The position numbers and the translations under genes are program-made. The notes below the pieces were generated by a model. It was not told the DNA's origin and ran no database searches. It saw only the letters and a program-made list of their open reading frames with translations. A DNA stretch of 20,738 nt from Elusimicrobia bacterium UBA4817 (GTDB lineage Bacteria > Elusimicrobiota > UBA8919): positions 1-20,738 of the forward strand of contig DHFT01000058.1 of assembly GCA_002402375.1 (NCBI GenBank), read 5' to 3'. This document shows, piece after piece, positions 1 through 9,500 of this stretch (positions within the stretch are counted from its first letter, which is position 1; each line of letters opens with the position of its first letter).

Positions 1-401
1 CCCACTCCCCATGGTATTTTTTCTATTGCCTTAACCACCCAGTCGCCCTCGGAAATATTACTAATTGCCTTATTTGTTCCATCAGCCACAGTCATCCATA
101 GACTGGCAGATACTCTGGCATCAACGATAGACATACTGATTACCTCACACAACGCCACAATTTTTGTAAATATGTACGGATACCAGCCAAGCCCGCAGGC
201 GATGAGTAAACCCTGTATAATCAATTTTTTGTAACTCGGCTCATCACCTGATATCGCTTTAATGTTTTCCTGCCAGATAGAAAAAATACCAAGGAATATA
301 AAAAGAATCCATGCTAAAGCATTGATAACCGTGTATGGTTTTGCCATCACAGTATGTATGTTAAGTACATCGTAACGAAAGAATATATTATAGTCGGTCA
401 T
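1..401 (-). CDS. VirB6/TrbL-like inner-membrane channel protein (N-terminal part, truncated by window edge)
   Basis: This is an open frame that enters from the 5' side at 401 and is still open at base 1, so only about 133 residues are visible. An AGGAGG Shine-Dalgarno site overlaps the TAG stop of the upstream VirB5-like gene and lies 8 nt before the ATG at 401. An ATG at 407 is in frame but too close to that site. Two hydrophobic stretches are visible: one beginning VINALAWILFIFLGIF (about residues 25-45) and one beginning LIIQGLLIACGLGWY (about residues 60-85). The family call rests on position, because the polytopic VirB6/TrbL protein normally follows VirB5/TrbJ, and on membrane character. 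It does not rest on a recognised motif. In VirB/Trb systems this protein forms part of the inner-membrane path for the substrate. The truncation comes from the window edge and is not biological. Confidence 0.65.
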   Translation of the reverse strand, partial: MTDYNIFFRYDVLNIHTVMAKPYTVINALAWILFIFLGIFSIWQENIKAISGDEPSYKKLIIQGLLIACGLGWYPYIFTKIVALCEVISMSIVDARVSASLWMTVADGTNKAISNISEGDWVVKAIEKIPWGV

Positions 402-413
402 ATTCATCGCCTC

Positions 414-1208
414 CTATTTCGTCGGTATCGATTCGCCCGGAACGACGCCAAGTATTCTATATGCTTTTTCTTTGGGCATATTTTTTTCCGCTTCATCCAT
501 TGCTCTTTGCTGATCCCTTTTCCAACGGTCATGCTGTTTTTGCCTTTCCCGTTTCTGTCTCGCATCAACATCCTCTTTTGTAAGTTGTTCTTTATTTTTA
601 TTCCAATCGCGGGATTCTTTTTCCACAGTATCTTTAAGTAACTGCTGCATTATTTTGTCTAATGATGCCAGATATTCAATCAAAAGAAGATCCTTCCTTT
701 TATTGAATTCATTTAATTCCTCCTGAGACATTTTTTTCTTTGCGGCATCGTCGGCAAGTTGTTTTAACCGGGCATCCCGTTTTTTGGTAAGTTCGTATAT
801 GTCTTTTGAAAAATCCGTCTTAGCAGCAATATATTTATCGGTATTATCCATTATGTTCCGGACATATGCCGTGCTGTCAGGGTCAGCATTCATATCGCTT
901 TGGAAACGCCAGTATGTATTTTTATTCATTGTATCTATGCGGTTTTTCATATCGTCTCTGTAATATCCGGCGATGCCGCCTTTGTGCTTTGACATTTCTG
1001 TCACTTCGTCATAATATTTTTTGCTCTGGTTGTAATTCTGATACATGATTTTTATTTGCTCAACAGTTTTTAGCATCATAAATTCCTGGTATACCTTATC
1101 CTGAGCAGATTTCAGTGTGTTTGTAATGCCGGTTAAGGGATCTAAAAATGCATATGATTTCTGCACGGCAATGAACAAAAATGAAAAACAAATTATAACA
1201 TACCTCAT
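414..1208 (-). CDS. VirB5/TrbJ-like periplasmic conjugation protein
   Basis: A 264-residue protein with an N-terminal signal peptide (hydrophobic core VIICFSFLFIAV, cleavage expected after QKSYA or SYAF near residues 19-21). The mature part is highly charged and predicted mostly helical, with long K/E/R/Q-rich stretches (about residues 130-250) typical of coiled coil. The first mature segment (LDPLTGITNTLKSAQDKVYQ) and the following helical region with MYQNYNQSKKYYDEV resemble the TrbJ/VirB5 layout. An AGGAGG site lies 8 nt before the ATG, and the VirB4 stop codon sits in the same spacer, so the two genes are probably translationally coupled. In known systems VirB5/TrbJ is a minor pilus or assembly component in the periplasm. 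Gene order (VirB4 before it, VirB6-like after it) is the main support, because sequence identity in this family is low. Confidence 0.7.
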   Translation of the reverse strand: MRYVIICFSFLFIAVQKSYAFLDPLTGITNTLKSAQDKVYQEFMMLKTVEQIKIMYQNYNQSKKYYDEVTEMSKHKGGIAGYYRDDMKNRIDTMNKNTYWRFQSDMNADPDSTAYVRNIMDNTDKYIAAKTDFSKDIYELTKKRDARLKQLADDAAKKKMSQEELNEFNKRKDLLLIEYLASLDKIMQQLLKDTVEKESRDWNKNKEQLTKEDVDARQKRERQKQHDRWKRDQQRAMDEAEKNMPKEKAYRILGVVPGESIPTK

Positions 1209-1212
1209 ACCG

Positions 1213-3675
1213 CTAACCTCCTTTTGCCAGTCCTTCTAAAATCTGTATTTCTGTTAACCCGGGATGTTCTTCGCGATATTGCTGCTCTTTTGTAAAGTCC
1301 TTCGCATTTGTTGTGCAGATCCAGTAGTCCAGTTTTGACGGCTCTATTTTTATAACCCTGCAAAATTCTGCGTATTTTATAAAGACCTCTCTAAATGTAC
1401 TTGTCGCCAATAAATGCTTTGTCGTTTCCACCTGAGGCGGCGTAAGTTTAAACTTTTCAAGCAGTTCATATCCGCTTTCCAGACGCAGAATAATTTTTAT
1501 GATTGAGTTTGTAATAATCGCATCGGCGGCCGGCGTTTGTAAAAAGTCCTTCGGACTCTGTGAAATAGACCACACAACACCGTTGAATTTTCTGATGGTC
1601 TTATATAGATTTATAATTAACTTGCTGCCTATCGGATCTGAGAAGAAAGACCATCCTTCATCTATCACAACCATTTTCTGTAATGTTCTGTCTTTCAGTT
1701 TACTTTCAATAACCGTCTGAATTAAAAAGAAAATAATCGTCTGCAGTTCCGGTTGTTCCTGTAATTTTTGCAAATCAAATGCGACAAGCCGGGCATCCGG
1801 AGAAATGGTACTGGGTCTGTTGACAAGTTTTCCGTAGCGGCCGGTGGTCCATATTTCCAGATTCTTTGCGTAACTTTTCGCCGTCGCCCTGTCTTCATCG
1901 TCGCCTTCATAATTGAGAAGTTGACTCTGCATCATACCGAGCAAGGGCGTCTCTGCCCCGCAAATTCTGTATGTATTTACAATTACATTTTCAAGAATTT
2001 TCTGTTCCCGGCCGGAAAGTTCTTTCAACTTCAGCATTTTTTGCGTCAATAGGGTGAGAAATTCAATCGTATCCGGGTCCACTTCAAAATTATTTTTATC
2101 CGTATTGATGACCGCAAGAGAGGGGGAGGGGAACGGATTAAATGCATATTTTTCCGAAAGTTCCACTTCCAGATACTGCCCGCTAAAATCCGAGCAAAGT
2201 TTTCTGTATGACCCGCCGACATCAATTATTATTATGTGATTCTTTTTCGATTCAATGTTAAAGTTGGATAAAAAATAATTCACTGTAAATGACTTACCGC
2301 TGCCCTGTGTTCCTATTATCAACCCGCATTTTGCGGAACTTGTAATTTTATCATCAAACAGGTCTATCGGTAAAATCTGGTCGTCATCCGTCTTAAAAAT
2401 CATTTTTGGGACGGCACAGCCGATCCAAGGGGCGGATACCGGCAACAACTGGGCGATTGCCTCAGTATGAAAAATATGCTTTCTGAAATTCAAATGACTG
2501 TGACCCGGGATCACGGAAAGAAACAACGGCAGATGGTTCATATCGTCTATGATGCCTTCCGATTCTCCAAGTTCAAGAAATGACTGAACTGCCATGTTGG
2601 TCCTGGTTGTTAAGTCCACGAGAGTACGTGCATGCATAATTACAGAGAGCGAAAAATTGTAAAGTTTCTGGGATGTCGCTTTGATGTCAGATATTAACTG
2701 CTCGGATTCTTTGGCTTTTAATGCCGCTTCATAATTCTTTCTGAACATTGAAAGCCCGCTTACATTTTTTGCCATTGTCTCAATATGATGGACCTGTTTT
2801 ATGAGTTTCTCCTGGTTTTCGGATTTTATGGTTACAACAACATCACAGTCGGGCGTCAATCTGGAAATCATTCTATGCAGCATAAGGTAATGTACCGATT
2901 CCGGGCGCGTAAGCAAATTAACGGCACGGTAATAATAACCGTCAAGGTACAAATGGTCAAAATTGTTTTCACAGGCGTTGTAACAAATCTGCGAGCGCAG
3001 TGTTTTGTCAGGCGATACCTTCGGCGCAGGCATAAAATCTACTCGGCCGGGATTCAAATACCCGTAAAGAAAATTTGTTATCTCTCCGGAACCGAGTTGT
3101 GTTATCTTGATACCCACGCTTTTTAAATTTGAAGTAAGCATCTGTGAGATTTCCCACAACTTATTGATTCGCATTTTGTGCATTTCTTCCGTTATCGGTT
3201 TGTAATTCTTATTGATGATGGAAACTACGGGCGGCTTAAAAGCCGACAGTTGCGATTCTACTGGATGCGTTGTTATAAACATAAAATATCTTTTCCGCTG
3301 GATAAACGATTCCCGAAACTGCTTTACTTTCCAATCCACGACTAATTTCGCTATCTCATCTTCGGATTGCACCGTTTCCTTATACCGCCGGATTTTATCT
3401 TCGTCCGCATTGCGTATCTGCAGGAGAAACTGAATATCAACATCCTCAGGTATTGCAGTTACGCAATTTTTGATACTCTGGAAAAAAGAAAAAATCTCGC
3501 CTTCGTCTTTGTGTATTAAATCAGGCGGTATAATTTCATAAACAAAAGACATCTGCAAGTCCAGTCCTATCACAGCATCATCGCAAATCGCCCAGAGATT
3601 AAGCAGATTATGTATCGGCGGCAGTCCCGATTGCAAAAACAGTTTCTTAAACATCGTCGGTTTTATTTCCGGCAT
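1213..3675 (-). CDS. virB4: VirB4/TrbE-type conjugation ATPase
   Basis: An 820-residue protein of the usual VirB4/TrbE length. The C-terminal half carries a Walker A loop, GTQGSGKS, at residues 455-462. A Walker B strand, KMVVIDEGW, lies at about 667-675, followed by an ISQSP segment near 704-708 that matches the motif after Walker B in VirB4 proteins. The N-terminal half (about 1-400) corresponds to the CagE/TrbE/VirB domain that docks on the inner membrane. The ATG at 3675 has AAAGGAG a few bases upstream and overlaps the end of the VirB3-like gene by 13 nt. In conjugative systems this ATPase energises pilus assembly and substrate transfer and works with VirB3, VirB6 and VirD4. All key nucleotide-binding residues are present, so the protein looks functional. 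Confidence 0.96.
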   Translation of the reverse strand: MPEIKPTMFKKLFLQSGLPPIHNLLNLWAICDDAVIGLDLQMSFVYEIIPPDLIHKDEGEIFSFFQSIKNCVTAIPEDVDIQFLLQIRNADEDKIRRYKETVQSEDEIAKLVVDWKVKQFRESFIQRKRYFMFITTHPVESQLSAFKPPVVSIINKNYKPITEEMHKMRINKLWEISQMLTSNLKSVGIKITQLGSGEITNFLYGYLNPGRVDFMPAPKVSPDKTLRSQICYNACENNFDHLYLDGYYYRAVNLLTRPESVHYLMLHRMISRLTPDCDVVVTIKSENQEKLIKQVHHIETMAKNVSGLSMFRKNYEAALKAKESEQLISDIKATSQKLYNFSLSVIMHARTLVDLTTRTNMAVQSFLELGESEGIIDDMNHLPLFLSVIPGHSHLNFRKHIFHTEAIAQLLPVSAPWIGCAVPKMIFKTDDDQILPIDLFDDKITSSAKCGLIIGTQGSGKSFTVNYFLSNFNIESKKNHIIIIDVGGSYRKLCSDFSGQYLEVELSEKYAFNPFPSPSLAVINTDKNNFEVDPDTIEFLTLLTQKMLKLKELSGREQKILENVIVNTYRICGAETPLLGMMQSQLLNYEGDDEDRATAKSYAKNLEIWTTGRYGKLVNRPSTISPDARLVAFDLQKLQEQPELQTIIFFLIQTVIESKLKDRTLQKMVVIDEGWSFFSDPIGSKLIINLYKTIRKFNGVVWSISQSPKDFLQTPAADAIITNSIIKIILRLESGYELLEKFKLTPPQVETTKHLLATSTFREVFIKYAEFCRVIKIEPSKLDYWICTTNAKDFTKEQQYREEHPGLTEIQILEGLAKGG

Positions 3676-3968
3676 TTGGTGGCTCCTTTAACAAGATAAC
3701 CGGGTATATTTTCTTTGTATTTATCTACTGACAGCCGGCCGGGAGTCGCCAAATACGTGAAAAACGACTTAAAATATTCTGCCGGCCGGGCTTTCAGTTT
3801 TTTGCCTATTTTCCAACAAAGAACAAGCATGATTAAAAACACTATCCATGATTTCACTATCATAGAGGTCAAAACCGGGACTCCGATAACGACAAAGAAG
3901 TCTATCGACTGAAAACCATACATAAACACTTTGTGTGATAACGCCTTGTGTGTATTTACCGATTCCAT
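3663..3968 (-). CDS. VirB3/TrbD-like inner-membrane protein
   Basis: A 101-residue protein with one long hydrophobic hairpin at about residues 22-56 (FFVVIGVPVLTSMIVKSWIV then FLIMLVLCWKIG), followed by a basic cytoplasmic tail. This matches the size and topology of VirB3/TrbD proteins, which form a short membrane hairpin and associate with VirB4. It sits between the pilin-like gene, 1 nt upstream, and virB4, which it overlaps by 13 nt. That is the canonical VirB2-B3-B4 order. There is no good Shine-Dalgarno site before the ATG at 3968, so it is probably translated by coupling to the pilin gene. A slightly later start cannot be excluded. Similarity in this family is weak at sequence level, so context carries most of the assignment. 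Confidence 0.8.
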   Translation of the reverse strand: MESVNTHKALSHKVFMYGFQSIDFFVVIGVPVLTSMIVKSWIVFLIMLVLCWKIGKKLKARPAEYFKSFFTYLATPGRLSVDKYKENIPGYLVKGATKCRK

Positions 3969-3969
3969 A

Positions 3970-4263
3970 TCAAAAGACTGCTTTTATTAACTCGGCAAGG
4001 GCTCTCGCACCAAAAACACAAAGCCCGCCGATGACGATTCTTCCCCCGGTCCTGAACGCATTCTCATCACCCATAGCAACCCGGATACCCATCCATGCAA
4101 ACCCGAACACAATCGCTGGAAGTCCCAGACCAAGTGTTATCCAGTCGATGATTTTCCACAGTGAACTTTCTATCTTTTCACCGATTGCCCAAGCCGGCTC
4201 TACGCCGAACAACCCGACTATCCCCAGAACCAACAACAAAACAACCAAACTTCTCTTGCTCAT
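3970..4263 (-). CDS. VirB2/TrbC-like pilin precursor
   Basis: A 97-residue protein with a textbook signal peptide: basic MSKR, hydrophobic SLVVLLLVLGIVGLFG, then cleavage after PAWA at about residue 26. The mature ~71-residue part has two hydrophobic helices (TLGLGLPAIVFGFAWMGIRV and RIVIGGLCVFGARALAELI) joined by a short polar loop containing GDENAFRTGG. That is the VirB2/TrbC pilin plan. A strong GGGAGG site lies just before the ATG, fitting a highly expressed structural subunit. The gene is followed directly by VirB3-like and VirB4 genes. Mature subunits of this family polymerise into the extracellular conjugative pilus. I saw nothing odd beyond ordinary family divergence. Confidence 0.88.
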   Translation of the reverse strand: MSKRSLVVLLLVLGIVGLFGVEPAWAIGEKIESSLWKIIDWITLGLGLPAIVFGFAWMGIRVAMGDENAFRTGGRIVIGGLCVFGARALAELIKAVF

Positions 4264-4299
4264 AAAACCTCCCTGTCGCTTTAATAGCAGCGAACATTT

Positions 4300-4494
4300 T
4301 TACTTTATTTTACCGCCACGATATATCCGAAACAAAATATAAAAAATAATAAGTGTCGCGGGAACTTTCAGCCAGAAATTGTCTGCTGTCATCAAAAATA
4401 TCAAAACAACTATACCGATAATTTTCAACATAAACTCAACTCGCCGGGTCAAAATCAATTCCGGTTTTTTTATCTTCCAATTAAAAAGTTTCAT
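4300..4494 (-). CDS. Small two-helix membrane protein at head of T4SS block
   Basis: A 64-residue protein starting at the ATG that overlaps the TGA of the upstream barrel/TPR gene (TGATG). An AAGGAG site lies upstream, inside that gene's end. A GTG one codon earlier is an alternative start. Residues ~20-55 hold two hydrophobic segments (MLKIIGIVVLIFLMT and PATLIIFYILFRIY), flanked by basic ends (KLFNWKIKKPE and YRGGKIK). I do not recognise the family. The tight overlap and its place immediately before the pilin gene suggest an accessory inner-membrane component of the secretion system, but this is inferred from context alone. Confidence 0.65.
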   Translation of the reverse strand: MKLFNWKIKKPELILTRRVEFMLKIIGIVVLIFLMTADNFWLKVPATLIIFYILFRIYRGGKIK

Positions 4495-6551
4495 CACGGT
4501 TCGCTCCTTTTAATCATTCCGCATTCGGTTAACGCTTCTTCTAATTCCGGTAAGTAGTCGTGTACCGGATTAAAATTCTTTAACTCAATATACGTAGACA
4601 ACGATTTCTCGTCGGTTGCAAAATTATATGCTGCGAGATAATAAAGTTTGTCGGCATATAGTTTGTCTTCCATGCTGAAATTTCTTTTGCCTAAAAACCT
4701 GCTTTTTACATTCTCTTTCTGATTTTTTATTGACGAATCTTTCAGCGATAGTTTTTCTGCTTCGGAAAAGCATTGATACGCTTCGGCGAAATTATTATTT
4801 TTTAGATATTGCATGCCTGAAGATACATACTGTGCCGTGTATAGTGATTTTTTATCGGCAATTCTTTTCTTATTCTCTTTTGTTGTCGCCGAATCCGGTA
4901 TAAGTATTTCTATTTTTTTCAACTGCTTCTCGCAGGATGTAAAATCATTATCACCGAGTGCAGAATCTATATTTCTTACAACTTTTTGTGTATATTCATT
5001 TTTGTTTTTCTCAATCTCCGTTTTTTCCGGTCTAACTTGTTGACCCTGTGCCACAGGCGGCGGTACTTTTTCTAACCGTTTCTGCACATCGTAAAACATC
5101 TCCTGGTTTTGCTGCGGGGGCGGCATCGGCTGAGTTTTTTTAGGTAATGGTTGTGAAACACGAATCTCTATGTCTGTAATGAACGCTTTTATATTCGCAT
5201 TCGCAGGGTCCGTATCAAACGCTTTTAAGTAATTTTGATACGCATTCACAAAATCACTTTTTGTCTCATATTGTTTCGCTTCCGTAATATACCGGTTCAC
5301 TTCATCGGCGATGAGCGTCTGCCGGCAGGTTGCAAGGAGGTGTTTGGCATCGGCGTTTTCCGTCGGTTTAAGCGGTGCCGCTTTGATAAGCAGGGGAATC
5401 GCTTCGCTGTATTTACTCTGCTCGGCAAGAGATGTAGCATCCCTGTAATATCTTTCATAGACCCTGCATGCCTGTTGATATACTTTCTGGAATTCTTCCG
5501 TAAATGTGGACACCGGTTTTGCTTCTATTTCTTCAGTTCCTCCGAACCTGTAAATAAATCCGATCTTATGAAAATTAGTGAACTCCTTTGATATAAACGC
5601 ATAGTCAAGTTGGAAATCCGATAACAAAAGCCCGAGGCCGGCGGTCATTCCTTGTTTGTAGCCAAGCCGGAACATCAATAAATTAAGCAATTTATATTGC
5701 GCACCGAAAGAGTAAAAAATATTTTGTTCGGTATATGTAAAATCAGTGGCCAGCATAATTTCATCATATGAAAGCAAATCACTTTTTTTGTTATACCGAG
5801 GGAAAACCGTTGTAGTCGCCGAGTAACCCAGTTTGACTGCAAAAGGAAGTTGTTCCGTTTCATCAATCATTTTTACCCCGATAGAAAGCGGATTTTGTAC
5901 GAGAACTCCCATATCAACATTTATTTTTTTTCGCGACGGATGACCCGATATAAACACCTGTTTTGCCAGTCCGATATCCAGACCAAACCCGGTTCCTTTT
6001 TCCGTGTACATTTTATAATCAAGCATTTTTAATGATACACCCCAATCTAATTTTAATTTGTTTGAGAATTCCGCATAACTGCCATAGACCGCCATCTGAT
6101 TATTTGAGGTCTTATCACCGATACCATCTATTTTTTGTCTTGTCTCTATGTTGCCCCTGTAAAACTGAGTCCCGGCTAACGCAAACGCACTTTTATCGCC
6201 CGTTGTAGAAAAACCGATAAAATCGTATCTTGCGGTGTCATATAAAAACCAGTGACTTGCCGTTATCTCCTCGCCGTCAAGTTTAGTAAGCAGCGCCGGG
6301 TTGTAATAAATAACGCTCATATCGTTACCGGCAGCCGTGAATGTTTCGGCAAGCCCTGCGGCCGCAACACCAGGTCCATATGACAAAAAGTTGGACCTGT
6401 ATCCTTCGGTTGCAAAACAGAAATCCGTAAAAATAAAGAAACATACCGCTGTTGCCAGCACTTTGCAGACAACCGGTGTTTTCCGTCGGAAAGTGTGAAG
6501 TGCTGGCACTTTGCTGGCGATTAAAGTTATTTTATAACCAAGATATAGCAT
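4494..6551 (-). CDS. PorV/UPF0164-like outer-membrane beta-barrel fused to TPR domains
   Basis: A 685-residue protein. After an N-terminal secretion signal, the segment FLSYGPGVAAAGLAETFTA followed by GNDMSVIYYNPALL (about residues 54-90) is the characteristic start of UPF0164/PorV-type outer-membrane barrels. Amphipathic strand-like segments continue to about residue 340 (ending IGFIYRFGG). Residues ~355-475 form TPR-like helices, ~478-520 are a Pro/Gln-rich linker, and ~525-685 contain further TPR-like helices. AAGGAG, 7 nt before the ATG at 6551, fixes the start, which overlaps the upstream gene by 25 nt. The n-region is abnormally long because about 21 codons from a palindromic repeat lie inside the signal peptide (see repeat at 6453-6519). 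PorV proteins act with type IX secretion cargo. Here the preceding gene encodes a protein with a type IX-like C-terminal domain, suggesting a pair. Role in conjugation is inferred from operon position. Confidence 0.85.
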   Translation of the reverse strand: MLYLGYKITLIASKVPALHTFRRKTPVVCKVLATAVCFFIFTDFCFATEGYRSNFLSYGPGVAAAGLAETFTAAGNDMSVIYYNPALLTKLDGEEITASHWFLYDTARYDFIGFSTTGDKSAFALAGTQFYRGNIETRQKIDGIGDKTSNNQMAVYGSYAEFSNKLKLDWGVSLKMLDYKMYTEKGTGFGLDIGLAKQVFISGHPSRKKINVDMGVLVQNPLSIGVKMIDETEQLPFAVKLGYSATTTVFPRYNKKSDLLSYDEIMLATDFTYTEQNIFYSFGAQYKLLNLLMFRLGYKQGMTAGLGLLLSDFQLDYAFISKEFTNFHKIGFIYRFGGTEEIEAKPVSTFTEEFQKVYQQACRVYERYYRDATSLAEQSKYSEAIPLLIKAAPLKPTENADAKHLLATCRQTLIADEVNRYITEAKQYETKSDFVNAYQNYLKAFDTDPANANIKAFITDIEIRVSQPLPKKTQPMPPPQQNQEMFYDVQKRLEKVPPPVAQGQQVRPEKTEIEKNKNEYTQKVVRNIDSALGDNDFTSCEKQLKKIEILIPDSATTKENKKRIADKKSLYTAQYVSSGMQYLKNNNFAEAYQCFSEAEKLSLKDSSIKNQKENVKSRFLGKRNFSMEDKLYADKLYYLAAYNFATDEKSLSTYIELKNFNPVHDYLPELEEALTECGMIKRSEP
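6453..6519. repeat. Dispersed palindromic element inside the signal-peptide region of the barrel/TPR gene
   Basis: Arms TGCTGGCA (6501-6508) and TGCTGGCG (6512-6519), separated by CTT, face an inverted arm TGCCAGCA at 6453-6460. The same arms occur at 13130-13159 and 15346-15375. The segment is translated in frame. Skipping 63 nt (21 codons, from SKVPAL to CKVLA) joins MLYLGYKITLIA to TAVCFFIFTDFCFA and restores a compact, conventional signal peptide. This suggests the palindrome inserted into a pre-existing gene without breaking its frame. Confidence 0.6.
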
Positions 6552-9500
6552 TTGCTTGCTCCTTCTGCTTTTTCAACTCGGCAGATGTATGAACCGTTGT
6601 AAAGTATGTTGCCCTGGTCATCTCGGCCGTCATAAGTAAATTCATTCGTTCCTGCAACTGCGTCCTGCTCCGCCTGATAAATTAAATCACCGTATTCCGA
6701 ATACATTTTTATTTTTACCGTCTGGTCGGTATTCACTCTGTACACTATGCGTGTTTGCTGTTTCTTTGGATTGAACGGGTTCGGATAGTTAAATGTTCTG
6801 TCCACAGGTATATCCAGGGTCTTAAAAGAAAATACCGGACTCTTTCCGGAGACACCATATAAATCTGTCGCCTCTATCTGCCAGAAATATGTTTTACCCG
6901 GGACAAGATTCCGGAGAGTATGCGAAGTCGCAGCGCCGGAATAGACTTTATCTTTACTTGCGGAAAAAGTAATTGATTTTTTTATCGCATCAGAATTTGT
7001 TACAACCTGCGGACTGCTGACATACAAATTGTAAGTTAAAAAATCATCATCCGAATCGGAAGCCGACCATTCAAGAAAAACTTCACCGGATATTACGGTT
7101 GCGCCGTCAATTGCTGCCTTTGATTTGTTTTCAAACGAAGTAGGGGGCGAAGAAACAATAAACGATTTCTGAACGGTTGTATCTTTATCGTCCCATATCC
7201 CGCATACTTCAAAATAATATGTATAATCACCGCCGGACGTGGAAAAAACGGTCTCATATGAATAAGTAATCTTCGTAAGATAATCATACCCTGAAATTGG
7301 AGTCATCGGTTTATTATCAATTTCTGCATTATTTTTCAAAACATGTAATTTTGGATAGCCGTTTTTAGGCGGATCATTGTCCGCATCCGCGTAGACGATT
7401 TTGAAAACAAATGTGTCTAAATTTGGACTGCCGGTAGAAGGAAACACGCCGGTATTACCGTAGTGTACTTCATCGGACCATGTCAGCGTCGAAAAATTAT
7501 TATTCCTTGTAAAATTCTGATTGGTTTGATTGTCTGCAATAGTATATGTTCGGCTGCTTGGATTGAAAGAATAATATGTAAAACTGGACGGACTTACCGT
7601 ATAGTTATAGCCGGCTGTGAGGTTGATGAACTGATAATACCCCGAACTGTTTGTGATAGCAGCGGCTGAATCATCGCCGGAAAGTGTCATTGCAACATTT
7701 GACATCGGAACGCCACTCGGGTCAAAAACATATCCCTTGATGGATAGTTGTGAACCCGGACCTGCTTCTGAAACATCTGCAGCAGTTACATCAAAAATAT
7801 CTTTTGTTTGAAAAGTATATTCATAAAAACTACAGGGTGAAAGCAATGTTGCGGTAGAATAAATCGCACCAGATAAATAATTTCCTGAAACATAATTCAT
7901 CATTATTGTTTTTACCGCTACGCCGGCGGATGAAATAATTACTCTCGGATATCCGGCTGCCGGAGCATCGTTGTCGGAATCCATATATTTTATTCTGTAA
8001 GCAATAACAGCCGAGTATGTACTTATATCCGGCTCAATACCATCTGCGATGTATCCACTCTCGCCCGTCCAAGATAAGACAGGTGCAGAAGACAATCTAA
8101 TAAAATCTTGGTTTTCTAAATTTGTTTGCGTATTTAAATAATTTCTACTGCTTGGCGAGAACAAATAATAACTGAAACTTGATGGTGTTATCGTATAACT
8201 CATTGTCGTAATCAAAAATTCGTAATATCCGTTGGCATCAGTATAGCGGACGCTTGATTCGTCGCCAGAAATTGTCAGTTTAACATTTTGCATACCGTTG
8301 TTTGCCGGGTCTTTTACATAACCTCCAATGAGTGTCTTGTTATCGGGTCCCGTTCCGGATATCTCAATTATTGTGGAATCATAATTATCGCGGGCCTGAA
8401 AAGTATAAGAATAGGAACTGCAAGAAGAAAGCAGGGTTGAAGTGGAATAAATTGCACCTGTATTATATGTCCCTGAAACATAATTCATTTGAATCGTCTT
8501 GACTACTACACTGCCGGATGATATAACTACCCGTGGGTATCCACTTGCCGGCTCATCATTGTCAACATCAGTATATTTCACACGATAAATAAATACTGTT
8601 GTAGTAGATCCTGAAGGCGGCTCTAACCCGTCTGACTCATAACCCGGCTCGCCGGTCCAGGATAATACAGGAAAGGTGTTTAATGTAGAAGTAGAACCGA
8701 TTGCATACCAGACGGTTTCTCTCTGATTATAATTCCTCGCTCGGACTCTAAAATAATATGTGGTATGCGGCATAAGAGGACTGAAAGTGTAATTAGAGGG
8801 GGTAATCCAATTTGATGTAGATACATCGCTGATAAAATTTGAGTCCTGCGCTTTCACAACTTGATATTCTGTTCCTGAAGGATTATTATTTGCAGACCAG
8901 TTCGCTGTAATCGAGCTGGCTGTTATATCTGTAAATTTCGGCAAAATTTCGGCGGGAATATTACATAAAGTTGGTGTTGACGCTTTACTATTATAATTAA
9001 CCGATATTACTCCATTCCAGTTTTTAGCGAGTATCACTGTATGATGTGTCGTGTTGGGTACAAGTTCGTTTTTACCTACCCAGATATTATTAGTTGAACT
9101 CCAACTATCCGTACTTAACCATACAGCAGTTAAACCAAGCGTACCGTCTACGGCCGTCACATACTTACCTGTTATTGATATATCTTCTGTCCCGCTTGCT
9201 ACTTTGATTGCATACAGCGTCGGATATGGATTGTTGCCGGTATTTATATTTACCGTTATGCTGGATATATAGACATTAGTCACCGCAGGGATTCCGATTT
9301 CTTCACACAGCGTTGAAGTAGATCCGATTGTACACCAGAGGGTTTCTATGTTATTGTTGTTTCTCGCCTTTACTCTAAAAAAGTATGTCGTATTCGGAGT
9401 TAAACTTCCACGATTCCAACTTGCCGTATCTTCTACCCAGCCGCTATCAGCCAGTCCGGTAGTAAACCCAGAATCAGTTGCTACCTGTGATAGATATTTT

